Source of the DNA: Aedoeadaptatus nemausensis
GTDB taxonomy: Bacteria; Bacillota; Clostridia; Tissierellales; Peptoniphilaceae
Direction of reading: 5' to 3'
Assembly (NCBI RefSeq): GCF_903819165.1
Contig: NZ_CAIJCS010000014.1
Coordinates: 124,001 to 188,000 of the forward strand
DNA: 64,000 bases
Below the pieces are notes generated by a model. It saw nothing but the letters and a program-made list of their open reading frames with translations. It was not told the origin of the DNA and did no database searches. The translations under genes and the position numbers were made by a program. Shown here piece after piece: positions 1 through 9,227 of the stretch (the first letter of the stretch is position 1; each line of letters begins with the position of its first letter).

Positions 1-816
1 ACTGATGATCCGTCCTTTGCTGAAAAGACGGCCATTTATCTCAGGGATTTAAATGCCAAGCGTCAAGCCCTAACTGTCGAGGGAACGAAGCGACTGGAAG
101 CGCAGCTGGAAAGCCCGAAGGAGCGGGAGCAGCTACTCTATATTCTGAAAGATGAAAGTATCGACGAGAGCATTGCGGGCATCATTGCGGGCAAGCTGAA
201 ATCCAAATTCAACCGTCCCTGTATCGTCATTACGAGAGGAGAAAAGGGACTAAAGGGAAGCGGGCGCAGTATCGAAGCTTATAATATGGTGGAGAATATT
301 CGGAAGAGTGAAGAATACCTCACGAGCTTCGGTGGCCATGCCATGGCCTGCGGTTTAAGTTTAAATCGAGACCGCTTTGTTCCTTTTAAACTGGACGCAT
401 TAGAAAAATGTGGCTTGGATCCTCGGGATCTTGTTCCGCGTATTCGTCTCGATGCTATCGTCCCCATCGATAAAGCGAGCTATGAAACCGTATCCAGACT
501 GGAACGTTTTCAGCCTTACGGAAACGGCAATCCCAAGCCTCTTTTTGGCGCCACGGGCATTTATATTCGAGATTTTCGAATTTTCGGGAAGAATAGAAAT
601 GTAATTAAGCTGACCTTGTACTATAAGGGAAGAGATTACGATGGCATTTTATTTCAAGAAAGCGACGAATTTATTGCCTTTACCCAAAATGCGCGGCGCC
701 CCGACGGCAGTTTGATCGTGGACATAGCCTATGTCCCGACTATCGATACCTATAGAGATAAAAACACACTTCAATTCCAAATTGAAGATCTGCGACAATC
801 TAGACATGGTGATTAA
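1..816 (+). CDS. recJ: RecJ, single-strand DNA 5'-3' exonuclease (C-terminal part)
   Basis: This is the last 271 residues of RecJ; the N-terminal DHH catalytic half lies beyond the left edge, and the frame is open from base 1. RecJ degrades single-stranded DNA 5' to 3' in recombinational and mismatch repair. The DHHA1 region is visible as GIIAGKL, KGSGRSI and GGHAMACGL, in the order expected for the family, followed by an OB-like C-terminal region with FQPYGNGNPKP. The TAA stop directly abuts the ATG of rel, so the two are probably co-transcribed. The assignment rests on the DHHA1 motifs and the length of the C-terminal region; the catalytic aspartates cannot be checked here. Confidence 0.9.
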   Translation, partial: TDDPSFAEKTAIYLRDLNAKRQALTVEGTKRLEAQLESPKEREQLLYILKDESIDESIAGIIAGKLKSKFNRPCIVITRGEKGLKGSGRSIEAYNMVENIRKSEEYLTSFGGHAMACGLSLNRDRFVPFKLDALEKCGLDPRDLVPRIRLDAIVPIDKASYETVSRLERFQPYGNGNPKPLFGATGIYIRDFRIFGKNRNVIKLTLYYKGRDYDGILFQESDEFIAFTQNARRPDGSLIVDIAYVPTIDTYRDKNTLQFQIEDLRQSRHGD

Positions 817-2973
817 ATGATTCAAAAATTAATTGAAAAGGTTCTATCTTATAATCCCGAGGCGGATACGGATATTATTCGCGAAGCCTATTATTTTGCC
901 GAAGAGCACCACGAGGGACAAAAGCGTAACTCCGGCGAAGATTACATCGTCCATCCTTTTAACGTGGCGTATATTCTGGCTGAAATGAATATGGATGTGC
1001 CTACGATTATTGCAGGTCTTCTTCATGATACGATCGAAGATACCAGCGTAACCTACGACGATGTTAAAGAAAAGTTTGGTGAAGAAGTAGCGGATCTCGT
1101 AGACGGCGTGACAAAATTGAAGATGCTCTCTTATCAAACCAAACAAGAGAAGCAGGCCGAAAATATTCGGAAGATGGTGCTGGCCATGGCGAAAGATATT
1201 CGCGTCATCATCGTTAAATTTGCCGATCGTTTGCATAATATGCGAACGCTCGAATATATGACGCCTGAGAAAAAACGCGAGAAAGCTCTGGAAACTATCG
1301 AAATTTACGCACCTCTCGCTGATCGACTGGGTATGAGTCGTGTAAAGAGTGAGTTAGAGGATTTATCTCTGCGTTACCTAGATCCCGAGAATTATTATAA
1401 GCTCGTGGATATGATCAATAAGCGTCGGAGCGAACGAGAGGAACTTATCGAGGAATTGATTCGCGATATTTCCAATCAATTAAAGCGCACCGGAATAGCG
1501 GCGGATATTACAGGAAGGCCTAAGAATTTTTACAGCATCTATAAAAAGATGATGAAAAAGGGAAAGACTTTCGAGGAGATTTATGACCTTCAAGCCATTC
1601 GCATCCTTGTGGATGACGTAAAAGACTGTTATGGCGCTCTCGGTGTGGTACACACTATGTATAAGCCTATTCCGGGTAGGTTTAAAGATTATATTTCCAT
1701 GCCGAAACCGAATAAATACCAGTCTCTTCACACGACTGTTATCGACGACAGGGGAGAAACTTTCGAGGTGCAAATTCGGACTTGGGAAATGCACAAGACG
1801 GCGGAATATGGTATCGCCGCGCACTGGAAATATAAAGAAGGGGCAAAAAAATCCACGAGTTTTGACGAGAATCTGACCTGGCTTCGTCAATTACTCGAAT
1901 GGCAAAAAGACCTAAAAGATCCCAATGAATTTATGGAAACTTTAAAGGTCGACTTTTTTGCCGACGAAGTATTCGTCTTTACCCCAAACGGAGATGTTAT
2001 AAATCTCCCGGATAATTCCACGCCTATCGACTTTGCCTACCGTGTGCATACGGCTGTTGGCAATACTTGTGTAGGTGCAAAGATTAACGGCCGCATCGTT
2101 CCCCTAAGTCATAAACTTAAAAACGGCGAAATCGTCGAAGTTATCACAAATAAAAACTCAGAGCCTTCTTTAGACTGGCTTTCCATTGTCGCCAGTCCCC
2201 AAGCACGTACAAAGATCAGACAATATTTTAAAGTCAAAGATCGGGACAAAAACATCGCGAAGGGACAAGTTATGATCGAGCAAGAGATTAAGCGTATCGG
2301 CTTAAAGCCTAATGAGCTGATCCGCGACGATTGGATGGAGGATGTAAGGGAGCGCTTAAAATTCGACAATCTTGAAGATCTCTATGCTCAAATAGGCTAC
2401 GGCAGCATGAGCGTACGCCAGGTAACGGCGAAGCTCACAGAGCATTATAAAGAAGAAGTCCAGGAAGCTAACGCGACTACATTCGATGCCGAGGACTTTA
2501 CGACGCCGGTGCGGCATGAACATCGAAATACGGGTGGCATTATTGTAAGAGGAATAGACAATGTAAAGGTGCGCATTGCTAAATGTTGTACGCCGGTTCC
2601 CGGTGATGAAATTGTCGGCTTTATTACCATGGGTCGAGGTGTAAGTGTCCATCGATCCGACTGCATCAATCTGAAAAACAATATGAGTGAAGAGCGTCTC
2701 ATTCCCGTAAGATGGGATATAGACGAGCAGGAAACTTACAGTGCGGAGTTGGAAATTCGCGCCGACAGCAAAAGCAATGTACTCGCCGACATTGCCAATC
2801 GAATTCACGATGCACGCCTCGATATTCAAAACCTATCTGCTCGAGAAAATAAAGAAGGTGATCTCATTATTCGGACCACCATTCGCATTCATCATATCGA
2901 GGAATTACAGCGTCTAATTAAGAAGCTGGAAAATGTTCAGCATGTCATCGAGGTTTATCGCGTAAGCGGTTAA
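817..2973 (+). CDS. rel: Bifunctional (p)ppGpp synthetase/hydrolase, RelA/SpoT family
   Basis: A 718-residue long-form Rel protein, the usual full length, which makes and degrades the alarmone (p)ppGpp in the cytoplasm. Domains in order are: an HD hydrolase domain (HD at about residues 70-71 in LLHDTIEDT, plus RLHNMRTLEYM near 138), a synthetase domain (GRPKNFYSIYKKM near 233, YQSLHTT near 301), a TGS domain (about 385-450) and a C-terminal ACT domain (about 645-715). The RFKD motif at 288-291 is the form found in bifunctional enzymes; monofunctional RelA has EXDD there. An intact HD site agrees with hydrolase activity. The gene follows recJ with no gap and precedes dtd by 9 bases, a common Firmicute arrangement. 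Confidence 0.97.
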   Translation: MIQKLIEKVLSYNPEADTDIIREAYYFAEEHHEGQKRNSGEDYIVHPFNVAYILAEMNMDVPTIIAGLLHDTIEDTSVTYDDVKEKFGEEVADLVDGVTKLKMLSYQTKQEKQAENIRKMVLAMAKDIRVIIVKFADRLHNMRTLEYMTPEKKREKALETIEIYAPLADRLGMSRVKSELEDLSLRYLDPENYYKLVDMINKRRSEREELIEELIRDISNQLKRTGIAADITGRPKNFYSIYKKMMKKGKTFEEIYDLQAIRILVDDVKDCYGALGVVHTMYKPIPGRFKDYISMPKPNKYQSLHTTVIDDRGETFEVQIRTWEMHKTAEYGIAAHWKYKEGAKKSTSFDENLTWLRQLLEWQKDLKDPNEFMETLKVDFFADEVFVFTPNGDVINLPDNSTPIDFAYRVHTAVGNTCVGAKINGRIVPLSHKLKNGEIVEVITNKNSEPSLDWLSIVASPQARTKIRQYFKVKDRDKNIAKGQVMIEQEIKRIGLKPNELIRDDWMEDVRERLKFDNLEDLYAQIGYGSMSVRQVTAKLTEHYKEEVQEANATTFDAEDFTTPVRHEHRNTGGIIVRGIDNVKVRIAKCCTPVPGDEIVGFITMGRGVSVHRSDCINLKNNMSEERLIPVRWDIDEQETYSAELEIRADSKSNVLADIANRIHDARLDIQNLSARENKEGDLIIRTTIRIHHIEELQRLIKKLENVQHVIEVYRVSG

Positions 2974-2982
2974 GGAGGTAAT

Positions 2983-3432
2983 ATGCGCGCAGTAGTTCAA
3001 CGGGTGAAACGTGCAGCCGTTAGTGTCGACGGAGAATCAGTTTCATCGATTGAAAAAGGAATGATGGTTCTCGTCGGTATTTCTGCAGAAGACACAGAAA
3101 AGGACATGGAATACATCGGAAATAAAATCGTCGGCCTCCGCATTTTTGAAGATGATGAGGGTGTTATGAATATAAACGCCAAAGATAGCGGAAGCGATAT
3201 TATGATCGTGAGTCAATTTACTCTATACGGTGACGGACGTAAGGGAAATCGACCGAGCTATATTCGCGCCGCTAAAGGCGATGTATCCGAACCCATGTAC
3301 GAAAAATTGATTCAATATGTTGAATCGAGGGGATTTTCTGTAGCTAAGGGAAAATTTGGCGCCGATATGGCTATCGATATGGTGGCAGACGGACCCGTTA
3401 CGATTTTATTAGATAGCGAAAGGGGTTTTTAA
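2983..3432 (+). CDS. dtd: D-aminoacyl-tRNA deacylase
   Basis: A 149-residue DTD, the usual length. It removes D-amino acids (and glycine from mischarged tRNA-Ala) from tRNAs. Two family motifs are visible: SQFTLYGDGRKGNRPS near residue 77 and the Gly-cisPro loop DGPVT near 136, which screens out L-amino acids. An AAGGAGG Shine-Dalgarno lies just upstream of the ATG. The stop codon overlaps the start of the next gene by one base (TAATG), so translation is probably coupled. The rel-dtd-hydrolase-hemZ order is widely conserved in clostridia. Confidence 0.97.
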   Translation: MRAVVQRVKRAAVSVDGESVSSIEKGMMVLVGISAEDTEKDMEYIGNKIVGLRIFEDDEGVMNINAKDSGSDIMIVSQFTLYGDGRKGNRPSYIRAAKGDVSEPMYEKLIQYVESRGFSVAKGKFGADMAIDMVADGPVTILLDSERGF

Positions 3433-4055
3433 TGGCATTTAAAACGGTTTTGGTCGGCGGTACGACCAATTGTTACATCGTATATAATGGCGAGAATAAA
3501 AAAGGATTTATTGTAGATCCCGGAGCTGAAGCCGGCCGCATTCTTGCCGAAGCCGAACACTTAGGCTTGACTATCGAAGCGATTTTACTGACCCACGCAC
3601 ACGGCGATCACGTAGCGGCTCTTAATAAAGTACGGGATGCTCTCGGCGTTAAAGTATATATGCACAAGGACGAGTTGGAAAACTTCAATAATCAAGCGCC
3701 GCAATTTATTGCCATGATGGGCGGTGAAGTGCCGGATAAAGAACCGGATGTTCTCTTAAATGACGGAGATACTATTGAGCTGAATTGCGGAAAGATAAAA
3801 GTGATGCAGACGGCGGGCCATACCCCCGGCTCAGTATGTTATTTTTACGATGATCTCATTTTAAGCGGAGACACTTTGTTCCAAGGCTCCATCGGGCGTA
3901 CGGATTTCCCGGGAGGAGATGTACAGGCCATGATGCGTTCCTTGCGGAAATTAGCACAGCTTGATGAAAATTTAAGAGTATTATCGGGCCACGGGCCGGA
4001 AACTTCTATAGGGATCGAAAAACGCATTAATCCTTACATGCAACACGTCTTATGA
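3432..4055 (+). CDS. Metallo-beta-lactamase fold hydrolase, glyoxalase II-like
   Basis: A 207-residue metallo-beta-lactamase fold protein of the short YqgX/GloB-like group. The dinuclear metal site is complete: THAHGDH (residues 54-60), H130 in AGHTPG, D147 in SGDTLF and H187 in SGHGPET, with GRTDFPGGD between them. Relatives hydrolyse thioesters such as S-lactoylglutathione or bacillithiol conjugates, but the substrate here cannot be read from sequence. No glutathione-binding C-terminal domain of classical glyoxalase II is present. It sits between dtd and hemZ and overlaps hemZ by four bases. Confidence 0.9.
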   Translation: MAFKTVLVGGTTNCYIVYNGENKKGFIVDPGAEAGRILAEAEHLGLTIEAILLTHAHGDHVAALNKVRDALGVKVYMHKDELENFNNQAPQFIAMMGGEVPDKEPDVLLNDGDTIELNCGKIKVMQTAGHTPGSVCYFYDDLILSGDTLFQGSIGRTDFPGGDVQAMMRSLRKLAQLDENLRVLSGHGPETSIGIEKRINPYMQHVL

Positions 4056-5431
4056 TCCGCATTGTAAAAGGTACAGATTCGGAGATTCATACATTCTATG
4101 AACTTCTTCGAATCTATTTTCCGTATTATGAAACTTCCGGTGAACTTTTTTTATCTATCGAAACGAAAGAGAATATAAAAAAAGTCGTACTCGTTATCGG
4201 CGACGATCGCTTTGAAAAAGATTTTGTCTTCAGTGATGCATACGTAGCGAAACGCGCTATAGCGTCTTGGATCGTTCGAGATATAGATCACGAATCGAAA
4301 GAAGATTGTTTATGGGGAACTCTGACCGGCACGCGGCCAATAAAATTCCTACAAAAACAACGCAGTCTTTTAGGAGATGAAAAGACGAAAAAGTATTTAA
4401 TCGACGAATACTTGCTTAGTCCTTACATCGCCAATCTCTTAATGGAGATCGCCTTACTGGAAAGCGAAAAGACTGATCATATAAAGGGAAAGGGGTATTC
4501 TCTATATATTCATATTCCTTTTTGTCCGACTCGTTGCGACTATTGTAGCTATCCTACCATTCGAAGCGACAACACGGATGCCGTGGTTCTTTACATGGAA
4601 CATTTATTGAAAGAGCTGGATTTCGTTTTAGATGAGATGGAAGAGGAGCCGACGACGATTTACATCGGCGGAGGAACGCCGACCTCTATTCCGAAGCCTC
4701 AGCTTAAAAGGCTGTTGGATCATTTGTCTCATTTAAATCCTGTGGAGTTTACCCTGGAAGCAGGAAGGCCTGAAACAATCGATGAGGAACTTTTGATTAT
4801 GCTAAGGGATTATCCTATTACGCGAATCAGCATCAACCCTCAAACGATGGTGGATGAAACACTGGAAAAAGTAAAACGTCCCCATAACAAAGAGGACATA
4901 AAACGGGCGTACTACAAGGTGCGTGAAATGACTGATTTTGAAATTAATATGGATCTTATCCTGGGACTTGGAGACGAAGGTATTCCACAAGTAGCCCACA
5001 CTTTCGATGAAGTTATAGACTTAAATCCCGAAAACATAACGGTTCATGTACTCTCCCTTAAAAACGGATCTAAGCTGTTTGAAAACGAAGGGGTCTATAC
5101 AAAAAATATCCGGAAAATGCAGAATTATTCGATGAAACGAATGGCGGAATCCGGCTATCATCCTTACTACCTCTATCGTCAAAAACGTATTATGGGTAAT
5201 GGTTCCAATATCGGCTTTTCCAGAGAAGGCCATGACAATCTCTACAATATGATCATGATGGAAGAGATCCATTCGGTTATCGGCGTAGGTATGTCCTCCA
5301 CGACAAAACTCGTAGATGAAACGGGTAAGACCGTGAGCAAATTTTCAAATTTCAGAAATATGAGAGATTATACCGAGCGATTCGGTGAAATTATCGATAA
5401 AAAGAAGAAGCATTTGAGAGAGGTTTTATGA
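4052..5431 (+). CDS. hemZ: HemZ-type radical SAM coproporphyrinogen dehydrogenase-like protein
   Basis: A 459-residue radical SAM protein of the HemN/HemZ family. The iron-sulfur motif is CPTRCDYC with cysteines at 158, 162 and 165, followed by IYIGGGTPTS near 204 and the HemN-like segment MDLILGLGDEG near 300. The 150-residue N-terminal extension before the radical SAM domain is typical of HemZ rather than HemN or HemW. HemZ is annotated as an oxygen-independent coproporphyrinogen III dehydrogenase, but its activity in anaerobes without a full haem pathway is uncertain, and no other haem gene is in the window. ATGA overlaps join it to both neighbours' frames. Confidence 0.85.
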   Translation: MIRIVKGTDSEIHTFYELLRIYFPYYETSGELFLSIETKENIKKVVLVIGDDRFEKDFVFSDAYVAKRAIASWIVRDIDHESKEDCLWGTLTGTRPIKFLQKQRSLLGDEKTKKYLIDEYLLSPYIANLLMEIALLESEKTDHIKGKGYSLYIHIPFCPTRCDYCSYPTIRSDNTDAVVLYMEHLLKELDFVLDEMEEEPTTIYIGGGTPTSIPKPQLKRLLDHLSHLNPVEFTLEAGRPETIDEELLIMLRDYPITRISINPQTMVDETLEKVKRPHNKEDIKRAYYKVREMTDFEINMDLILGLGDEGIPQVAHTFDEVIDLNPENITVHVLSLKNGSKLFENEGVYTKNIRKMQNYSMKRMAESGYHPYYLYRQKRIMGNGSNIGFSREGHDNLYNMIMMEEIHSVIGVGMSSTTKLVDETGKTVSKFSNFRNMRDYTERFGEIIDKKKKHLREVL

Positions 5432-6960
5432 AACTGAATACCTTACTTGAAAGAGTAGAAATAAAAAATAGAATCAGACAAATTGACGGAGATTTAAATA
5501 TTTCCAATATTTCAAACGATTCGAGAGAGATCGGCGAAGGGGATATATTTGTCGCCATGAAGGGCGTACTGGTGGACGGTCACGATTATATTGAAGAAGC
5601 CAAGAAAAGAGGAGCGGCACTTGTGGTTTGCGATCACGAGGTCGAGGTGGATATTCCTCAAGTAATCGTCGAGAATCCTCGCAAAGCGTTGGCCGATCTC
5701 GCTTGTACCTTTTACGGCGATCCGTCGAAGGAGATGAAGGTTTATGGCGTAACGGCTACCAACGGTAAAACCTCCACCGCTTATATGCTTCGCGATATTT
5801 TCAAAGCGGCGGGATACGAAGTAGGCGTTATCGGCACGGTAGAGGTGCAATATAAAGATGTCTCCATTCCCTCGATCTTAACGACCCCCGAATCTATTCA
5901 TCTCCAAAAACATTTACGGAACATGGCCGACAGCGGCGTTGAGGTCGTTGTAATGGAAGTTTCTTCCTCGGCTCAAGAGCTCTACCGTAGCAGGGGTATC
6001 GATTACGATATCGTAAGCTTTAATAATATTTCCGTAGAACACTTAGAACAACACGGCACCTTTGAAAATTATTTCCATTTTAAGAGCCGATTGATTCGTC
6101 ATGCCCAGAAGGAAACGGCGGTTATTTTAAACATCGACGCCCAACTTATCGACGATTTGAAAGATAAGACGGAAGGTCAAGTTTTTACGGCAGGCGTAGA
6201 AAAAGATGCATTGATCGGCGTTTCAAATATCGATATTTCCAGCGGTTTTCCGAAATTTACCTACACAGTGAAAGAAGATCGCAAAGCCGGTAAATGGTCT
6301 CTAAAAAAATTGGAGCTTCCCATTGACCTTCAGGTCACGGGATTCCATACAGTTTTAAATGCTATGATGGCCATCAGTTTCGGTTTATTGGCAGGGGTGA
6401 ACCCTTCCACCATACAAAAGGCCTTATACAATTTCAGAGGAGTCGAAAGACGCTTCGAATTGATCTATAATAAAGAGTATATGATCATCGACGATCATTA
6501 TGCCAATGTTAAAAATATTGCCGTTACCTTAGAAACACTTTGTCGCATGGATTATAAGAATCTTCATTTACTTTATGCGATTCGAGGAGGAAGAGGGGCG
6601 GAACTCAATCGCGAGAATGCGGAAGAAACAGTAAAGTGGATGCCGAAATTGCCTCTTAAAGATTTCATTGCGACGAAATCTGTCGAGGTTGTATCTTCGA
6701 AGGATGAGGTAACGGATAAAGAGCTGGAGGCTTTTCTCAAAGAAATGGAAAAAGCGGGGCATACCGTACCCGTTATCGATTCTTTAAAGGAAGCCATCGA
6801 TACCATTCTTCCCAAGGTAGAGCCGGGAGATGTTTTACTCCTTGCCGGTTGCCAGGGAATGGATCATGCTGCAAAATATATTTGGCAGATGTTAGCCGAC
6901 GCTTCTTCGGGAGAAGAGAGAGCGGAATGGCTTAAAAAGATAGACGAAAGAATTTGTTAG
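5428..6960 (+). CDS. MurE-like Mur ligase family protein, substrate unknown
   Basis: A 510-residue ATP-dependent ligase with the three-domain Mur layout. The N-terminal UDP-sugar binding domain shows NDSREIGEGDIF (about 30-41) and DGHDYI. The central ATPase has TATNGKTST (109-117), TTPES (152-156), EVSSSAQ (177-183; MurE has EVSSHA), VEHLEQHG (203-210; usually DHLDYHG) and a lysine at 219 where the carbamylated lysine is expected. The C-terminal domain differs: IDDHYANVKN (354-363) replaces DDYAHTPD, and I cannot find DNPR/DDPR, the motif that selects the added diamino acid in MurE. AGCQGMDH replaces AGKGHE. It may be a divergent MurE, or a paralogue adding another amino acid or acting outside peptidoglycan. 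It overlaps hemZ by ATGA and precedes aspS. Confidence 0.75.
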   Translation: MKLNTLLERVEIKNRIRQIDGDLNISNISNDSREIGEGDIFVAMKGVLVDGHDYIEEAKKRGAALVVCDHEVEVDIPQVIVENPRKALADLACTFYGDPSKEMKVYGVTATNGKTSTAYMLRDIFKAAGYEVGVIGTVEVQYKDVSIPSILTTPESIHLQKHLRNMADSGVEVVVMEVSSSAQELYRSRGIDYDIVSFNNISVEHLEQHGTFENYFHFKSRLIRHAQKETAVILNIDAQLIDDLKDKTEGQVFTAGVEKDALIGVSNIDISSGFPKFTYTVKEDRKAGKWSLKKLELPIDLQVTGFHTVLNAMMAISFGLLAGVNPSTIQKALYNFRGVERRFELIYNKEYMIIDDHYANVKNIAVTLETLCRMDYKNLHLLYAIRGGRGAELNRENAEETVKWMPKLPLKDFIATKSVEVVSSKDEVTDKELEAFLKEMEKAGHTVPVIDSLKEAIDTILPKVEPGDVLLLAGCQGMDHAAKYIWQMLADASSGEERAEWLKKIDERIC

Positions 6961-6968
6961 GAGGAATC

Positions 6969-8747
6969 ATGGGAGAATCACTGGGAACATTAAAGCGCAC
7001 CCATTTGTGCGGTACTTTAAACGAAGAACATATTGGAGAAGCAGTTACGGTTATGGGATGGGTACAAAAATCCAGGAACCTTGGTGCTCTTGTCTTCACA
7101 GATGTTCGGGACTATACGGGTATCGTCCAGGTCGTCTTCGATAGCGAAGTGGACGAATCCGTTTTTGATAAAGCAACGTCTTTACGCTCCGAGTTCGTCG
7201 TGGCCGTAGAAGGGGATGTAAGAGCTCGCAGTTCGGTAAATGAAAATATTCCTACAGGACACATTGAGATACTGGCGCGTGAATTGAAAATTTTAAACGA
7301 ATCTGAAGTACCTCCCATTTACGTGAAAGACGACGATGATGTAAGCGACGATCTTCGTTTAAAATATCGCACACTGGATTTGCGTAAACCTCACAGTCAA
7401 CACGTTTTAAGGACGCGTTCTCGGGTATATAAACTAACGAGAGACTTCTTCCACGATGAAGGCTTCGTCGAAGTGGAGACGCCGATGCTCAATAAACCGA
7501 CGCCTGAAGGAGCGAGAGACTATCTGGTGCCCAGCCGCATTCACGACGGTTCGTTCTATGCTCTTCCTCAATCTCCTCAACTGATGAAGCAACTTCTAAT
7601 GGTATCGGGCTTTGATCGCTATATTCAAATCGCCCGTTGCTTTAGAGATGAGGACTTACGCTTTAATCGTCAACCGGAATTTACACAAATCGATATGGAG
7701 CTCAGCTTCGTCGAGGCAGACGATGTAATGGAAATCAACGAGCGTTATTTGAAAAAGCTCTTTAAAGAAGTGATCGATGTGGATCTCAAAACACCTTTTG
7801 ATCGCATGACCTATCGCGAAGCCATGGATCGCTACGGCGTGGATAAGCCGGATGTACGCTTCGGTATGGAACTGAAGAATGTTTCCGACATCGTCGAAAA
7901 CTGCGATTTTAAAGTATTTTCCGGCGCCGTTTCTTCCGGTGGCAGTGTACGCGCCATCGTGGTAAAAGGCGGTGAAGAATTTTATTCCCGCAAAAAGATC
8001 GACAAGTTGGAAGCTTTTGTGAAAGACTTTAAAGCTAAGGGATTAGCTTGGGCAAAGGTAAAAGAAGACGAAATCCAATCTCCTATTCTAAAATTTGTCG
8101 GCGACGATATTATGAACAGTATTGTCGAACGGGTTGATGCGGAAACGGGCGATTTGATTTTATTTGTTGCGGATAAAAATGATATAGTGTTTGCCGCACT
8201 GGGTAATCTAAGAAATCACATTGCCGAAGAAATGGATATAATTCCAAAAGACGTTATTGCGCCTCTTTGGATCGTCGAATTCCCCTTATTCGAATACGAT
8301 GAAGAAGAAGAGCGCTATGTGGCAAAACACCACCCCTTTACGGCTCCCATGGATGAAGATATCGATAAGATCGAATCGGATCCTGCAAATTGTCGTGCGA
8401 AGGCCTACGACATCGTTATGAACGGCGATGAAATGGGTGGCGGCTCCATTCGTATTCATGACGGACAGGTTCAAAAGAAGATGTTTAAGGCCTTAGGCTT
8501 CACGGAAGAAGAAGCTCAAGATAAGTTCGGTTTCCTATTGGAAGCCTTCAAATACGGCGCACCGCCACATGGTGGTTTAGCCTACGGTTTAGACCGATTA
8601 ATAATGTTATTAACCGGTGAAAAGAATATGCGCCACGTCATTGCATTCCCGAAAACTCAATCGGCGAGCGACCTCTTAACCGGGGCACCTGTCGAACTTT
8701 CGGAAAAACAACTGGAAGAGGTGCATATTCGCGTAATAGAGGAGTGA
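6969..8747 (+). CDS. aspS: Aspartyl-tRNA synthetase
   Basis: A 592-residue bacterial-type class II aspartyl-tRNA synthetase. Visible are the N-terminal anticodon-binding OB fold (VMGWVQKSRNLGALVF), motif 2 (CFRDEDLRFNRQPEF), an inserted GAD domain in the middle, and motif 3 (GGLAYGLDRLIMLL) followed by FPKTQSASDLLTGAP. The OB-fold position that is often His in non-discriminating enzymes is Leu here, suggesting charging of tRNA-Asp only; this is an inference. I chose the ATG at 6969 because AGGAGGA lies just before it; an in-frame TTG at 6954 has no such site. hisS, the usual neighbour in this cluster, is absent. Confidence 0.97.
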   Translation: MGESLGTLKRTHLCGTLNEEHIGEAVTVMGWVQKSRNLGALVFTDVRDYTGIVQVVFDSEVDESVFDKATSLRSEFVVAVEGDVRARSSVNENIPTGHIEILARELKILNESEVPPIYVKDDDDVSDDLRLKYRTLDLRKPHSQHVLRTRSRVYKLTRDFFHDEGFVEVETPMLNKPTPEGARDYLVPSRIHDGSFYALPQSPQLMKQLLMVSGFDRYIQIARCFRDEDLRFNRQPEFTQIDMELSFVEADDVMEINERYLKKLFKEVIDVDLKTPFDRMTYREAMDRYGVDKPDVRFGMELKNVSDIVENCDFKVFSGAVSSGGSVRAIVVKGGEEFYSRKKIDKLEAFVKDFKAKGLAWAKVKEDEIQSPILKFVGDDIMNSIVERVDAETGDLILFVADKNDIVFAALGNLRNHIAEEMDIIPKDVIAPLWIVEFPLFEYDEEEERYVAKHHPFTAPMDEDIDKIESDPANCRAKAYDIVMNGDEMGGGSIRIHDGQVQKKMFKALGFTEEEAQDKFGFLLEAFKYGAPPHGGLAYGLDRLIMLLTGEKNMRHVIAFPKTQSASDLLTGAPVELSEKQLEEVHIRVIEE

Positions 8748-8751
8748 TAGC

Positions 8752-9168
8752 ATGATTCAAATTGGGCGTATACTTTCGGTAAATAAAGGAATGGCCTATA
8801 TGGAAGTGACTCGAAAAGGAGCTTGCGGTACGGGATGTGCCAGCTGCTCCAGCACTGCATGCGAATCCAAGTCCGAGTTTATTTCCGTTCCCAATGATTT
8901 AAATGCGGAAGCGGGAGACACGGTGGAACTCTACGTAAACGATCATTTCGTCCTGCGTTCCATCTACAAGGTCTACGGAATTCCATTAGTGGCTTTCTTA
9001 GCCTTGATTTTTATAGGTCAGTTTTTAATACCGACGAGCGTTTCCAATCGCGATCTCTATATATTTGCTTTGGGTGCCCTTTCCTTTATTATCAGCTTTG
9101 TGGTTTTAAAGAAGGTTGATAGAAAAGAAGGGGATCGCGCACAATTGAAAATGACGAAAATATTGTAA
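8752..9168 (+). CDS. RseC/MucC family membrane protein with Cys cluster
   Basis: A 138-residue SoxR-reducing-system RseC-like protein. The N-terminal domain carries four cysteines (25, 29, 32, 37; C-x3-C-x2-C-x4-C) that could bind a metal or iron-sulfur cluster. Two membrane helices follow at about 78-98 and 104-123, and the C-terminal tail is basic. In proteobacteria RseC acts with Rnf/Rsx electron-transfer complexes; in Firmicutes such proteins are usually orphan, and no rnf gene is nearby. The ATG is four bases after the aspS stop. The gene ends the operon: a strong terminator begins right after its TAA. Confidence 0.8.
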   Translation: MIQIGRILSVNKGMAYMEVTRKGACGTGCASCSSTACESKSEFISVPNDLNAEAGDTVELYVNDHFVLRSIYKVYGIPLVAFLALIFIGQFLIPTSVSNRDLYIFALGALSFIISFVVLKKVDRKEGDRAQLKMTKIL

Positions 9169-9215
9169 AAAAAGCCATAGATCGGAAGAAAAGTATCTCC
9201 GATCTATGGCTTTTT
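9169..9215. terminator. Bidirectional intrinsic terminator
   Basis: A 13-bp perfect stem (GCCATAGATCGGA paired with TCCGATCTATGGC), flanked by five A on the left and five T on the right, lies between convergent genes. It should stop transcription from the aspS side (plus) and from the threonine-exporter side (minus). Confidence 0.9.
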
Positions 9216-9227
9216 GAATTCTCATTT

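Noticed and set aside
844-1236. Long open frames on the strand opposite real genes, such as this one within rel
   Set aside because: They lie wholly inside well-identified genes, have no recognisable motifs or ribosome sites, and reflect codon bias.
6961-6968. T-box leader before aspS
   Set aside because: Only eight bases separate the Mur ligase stop from the aspS ATG, and no T-box structure is visible.
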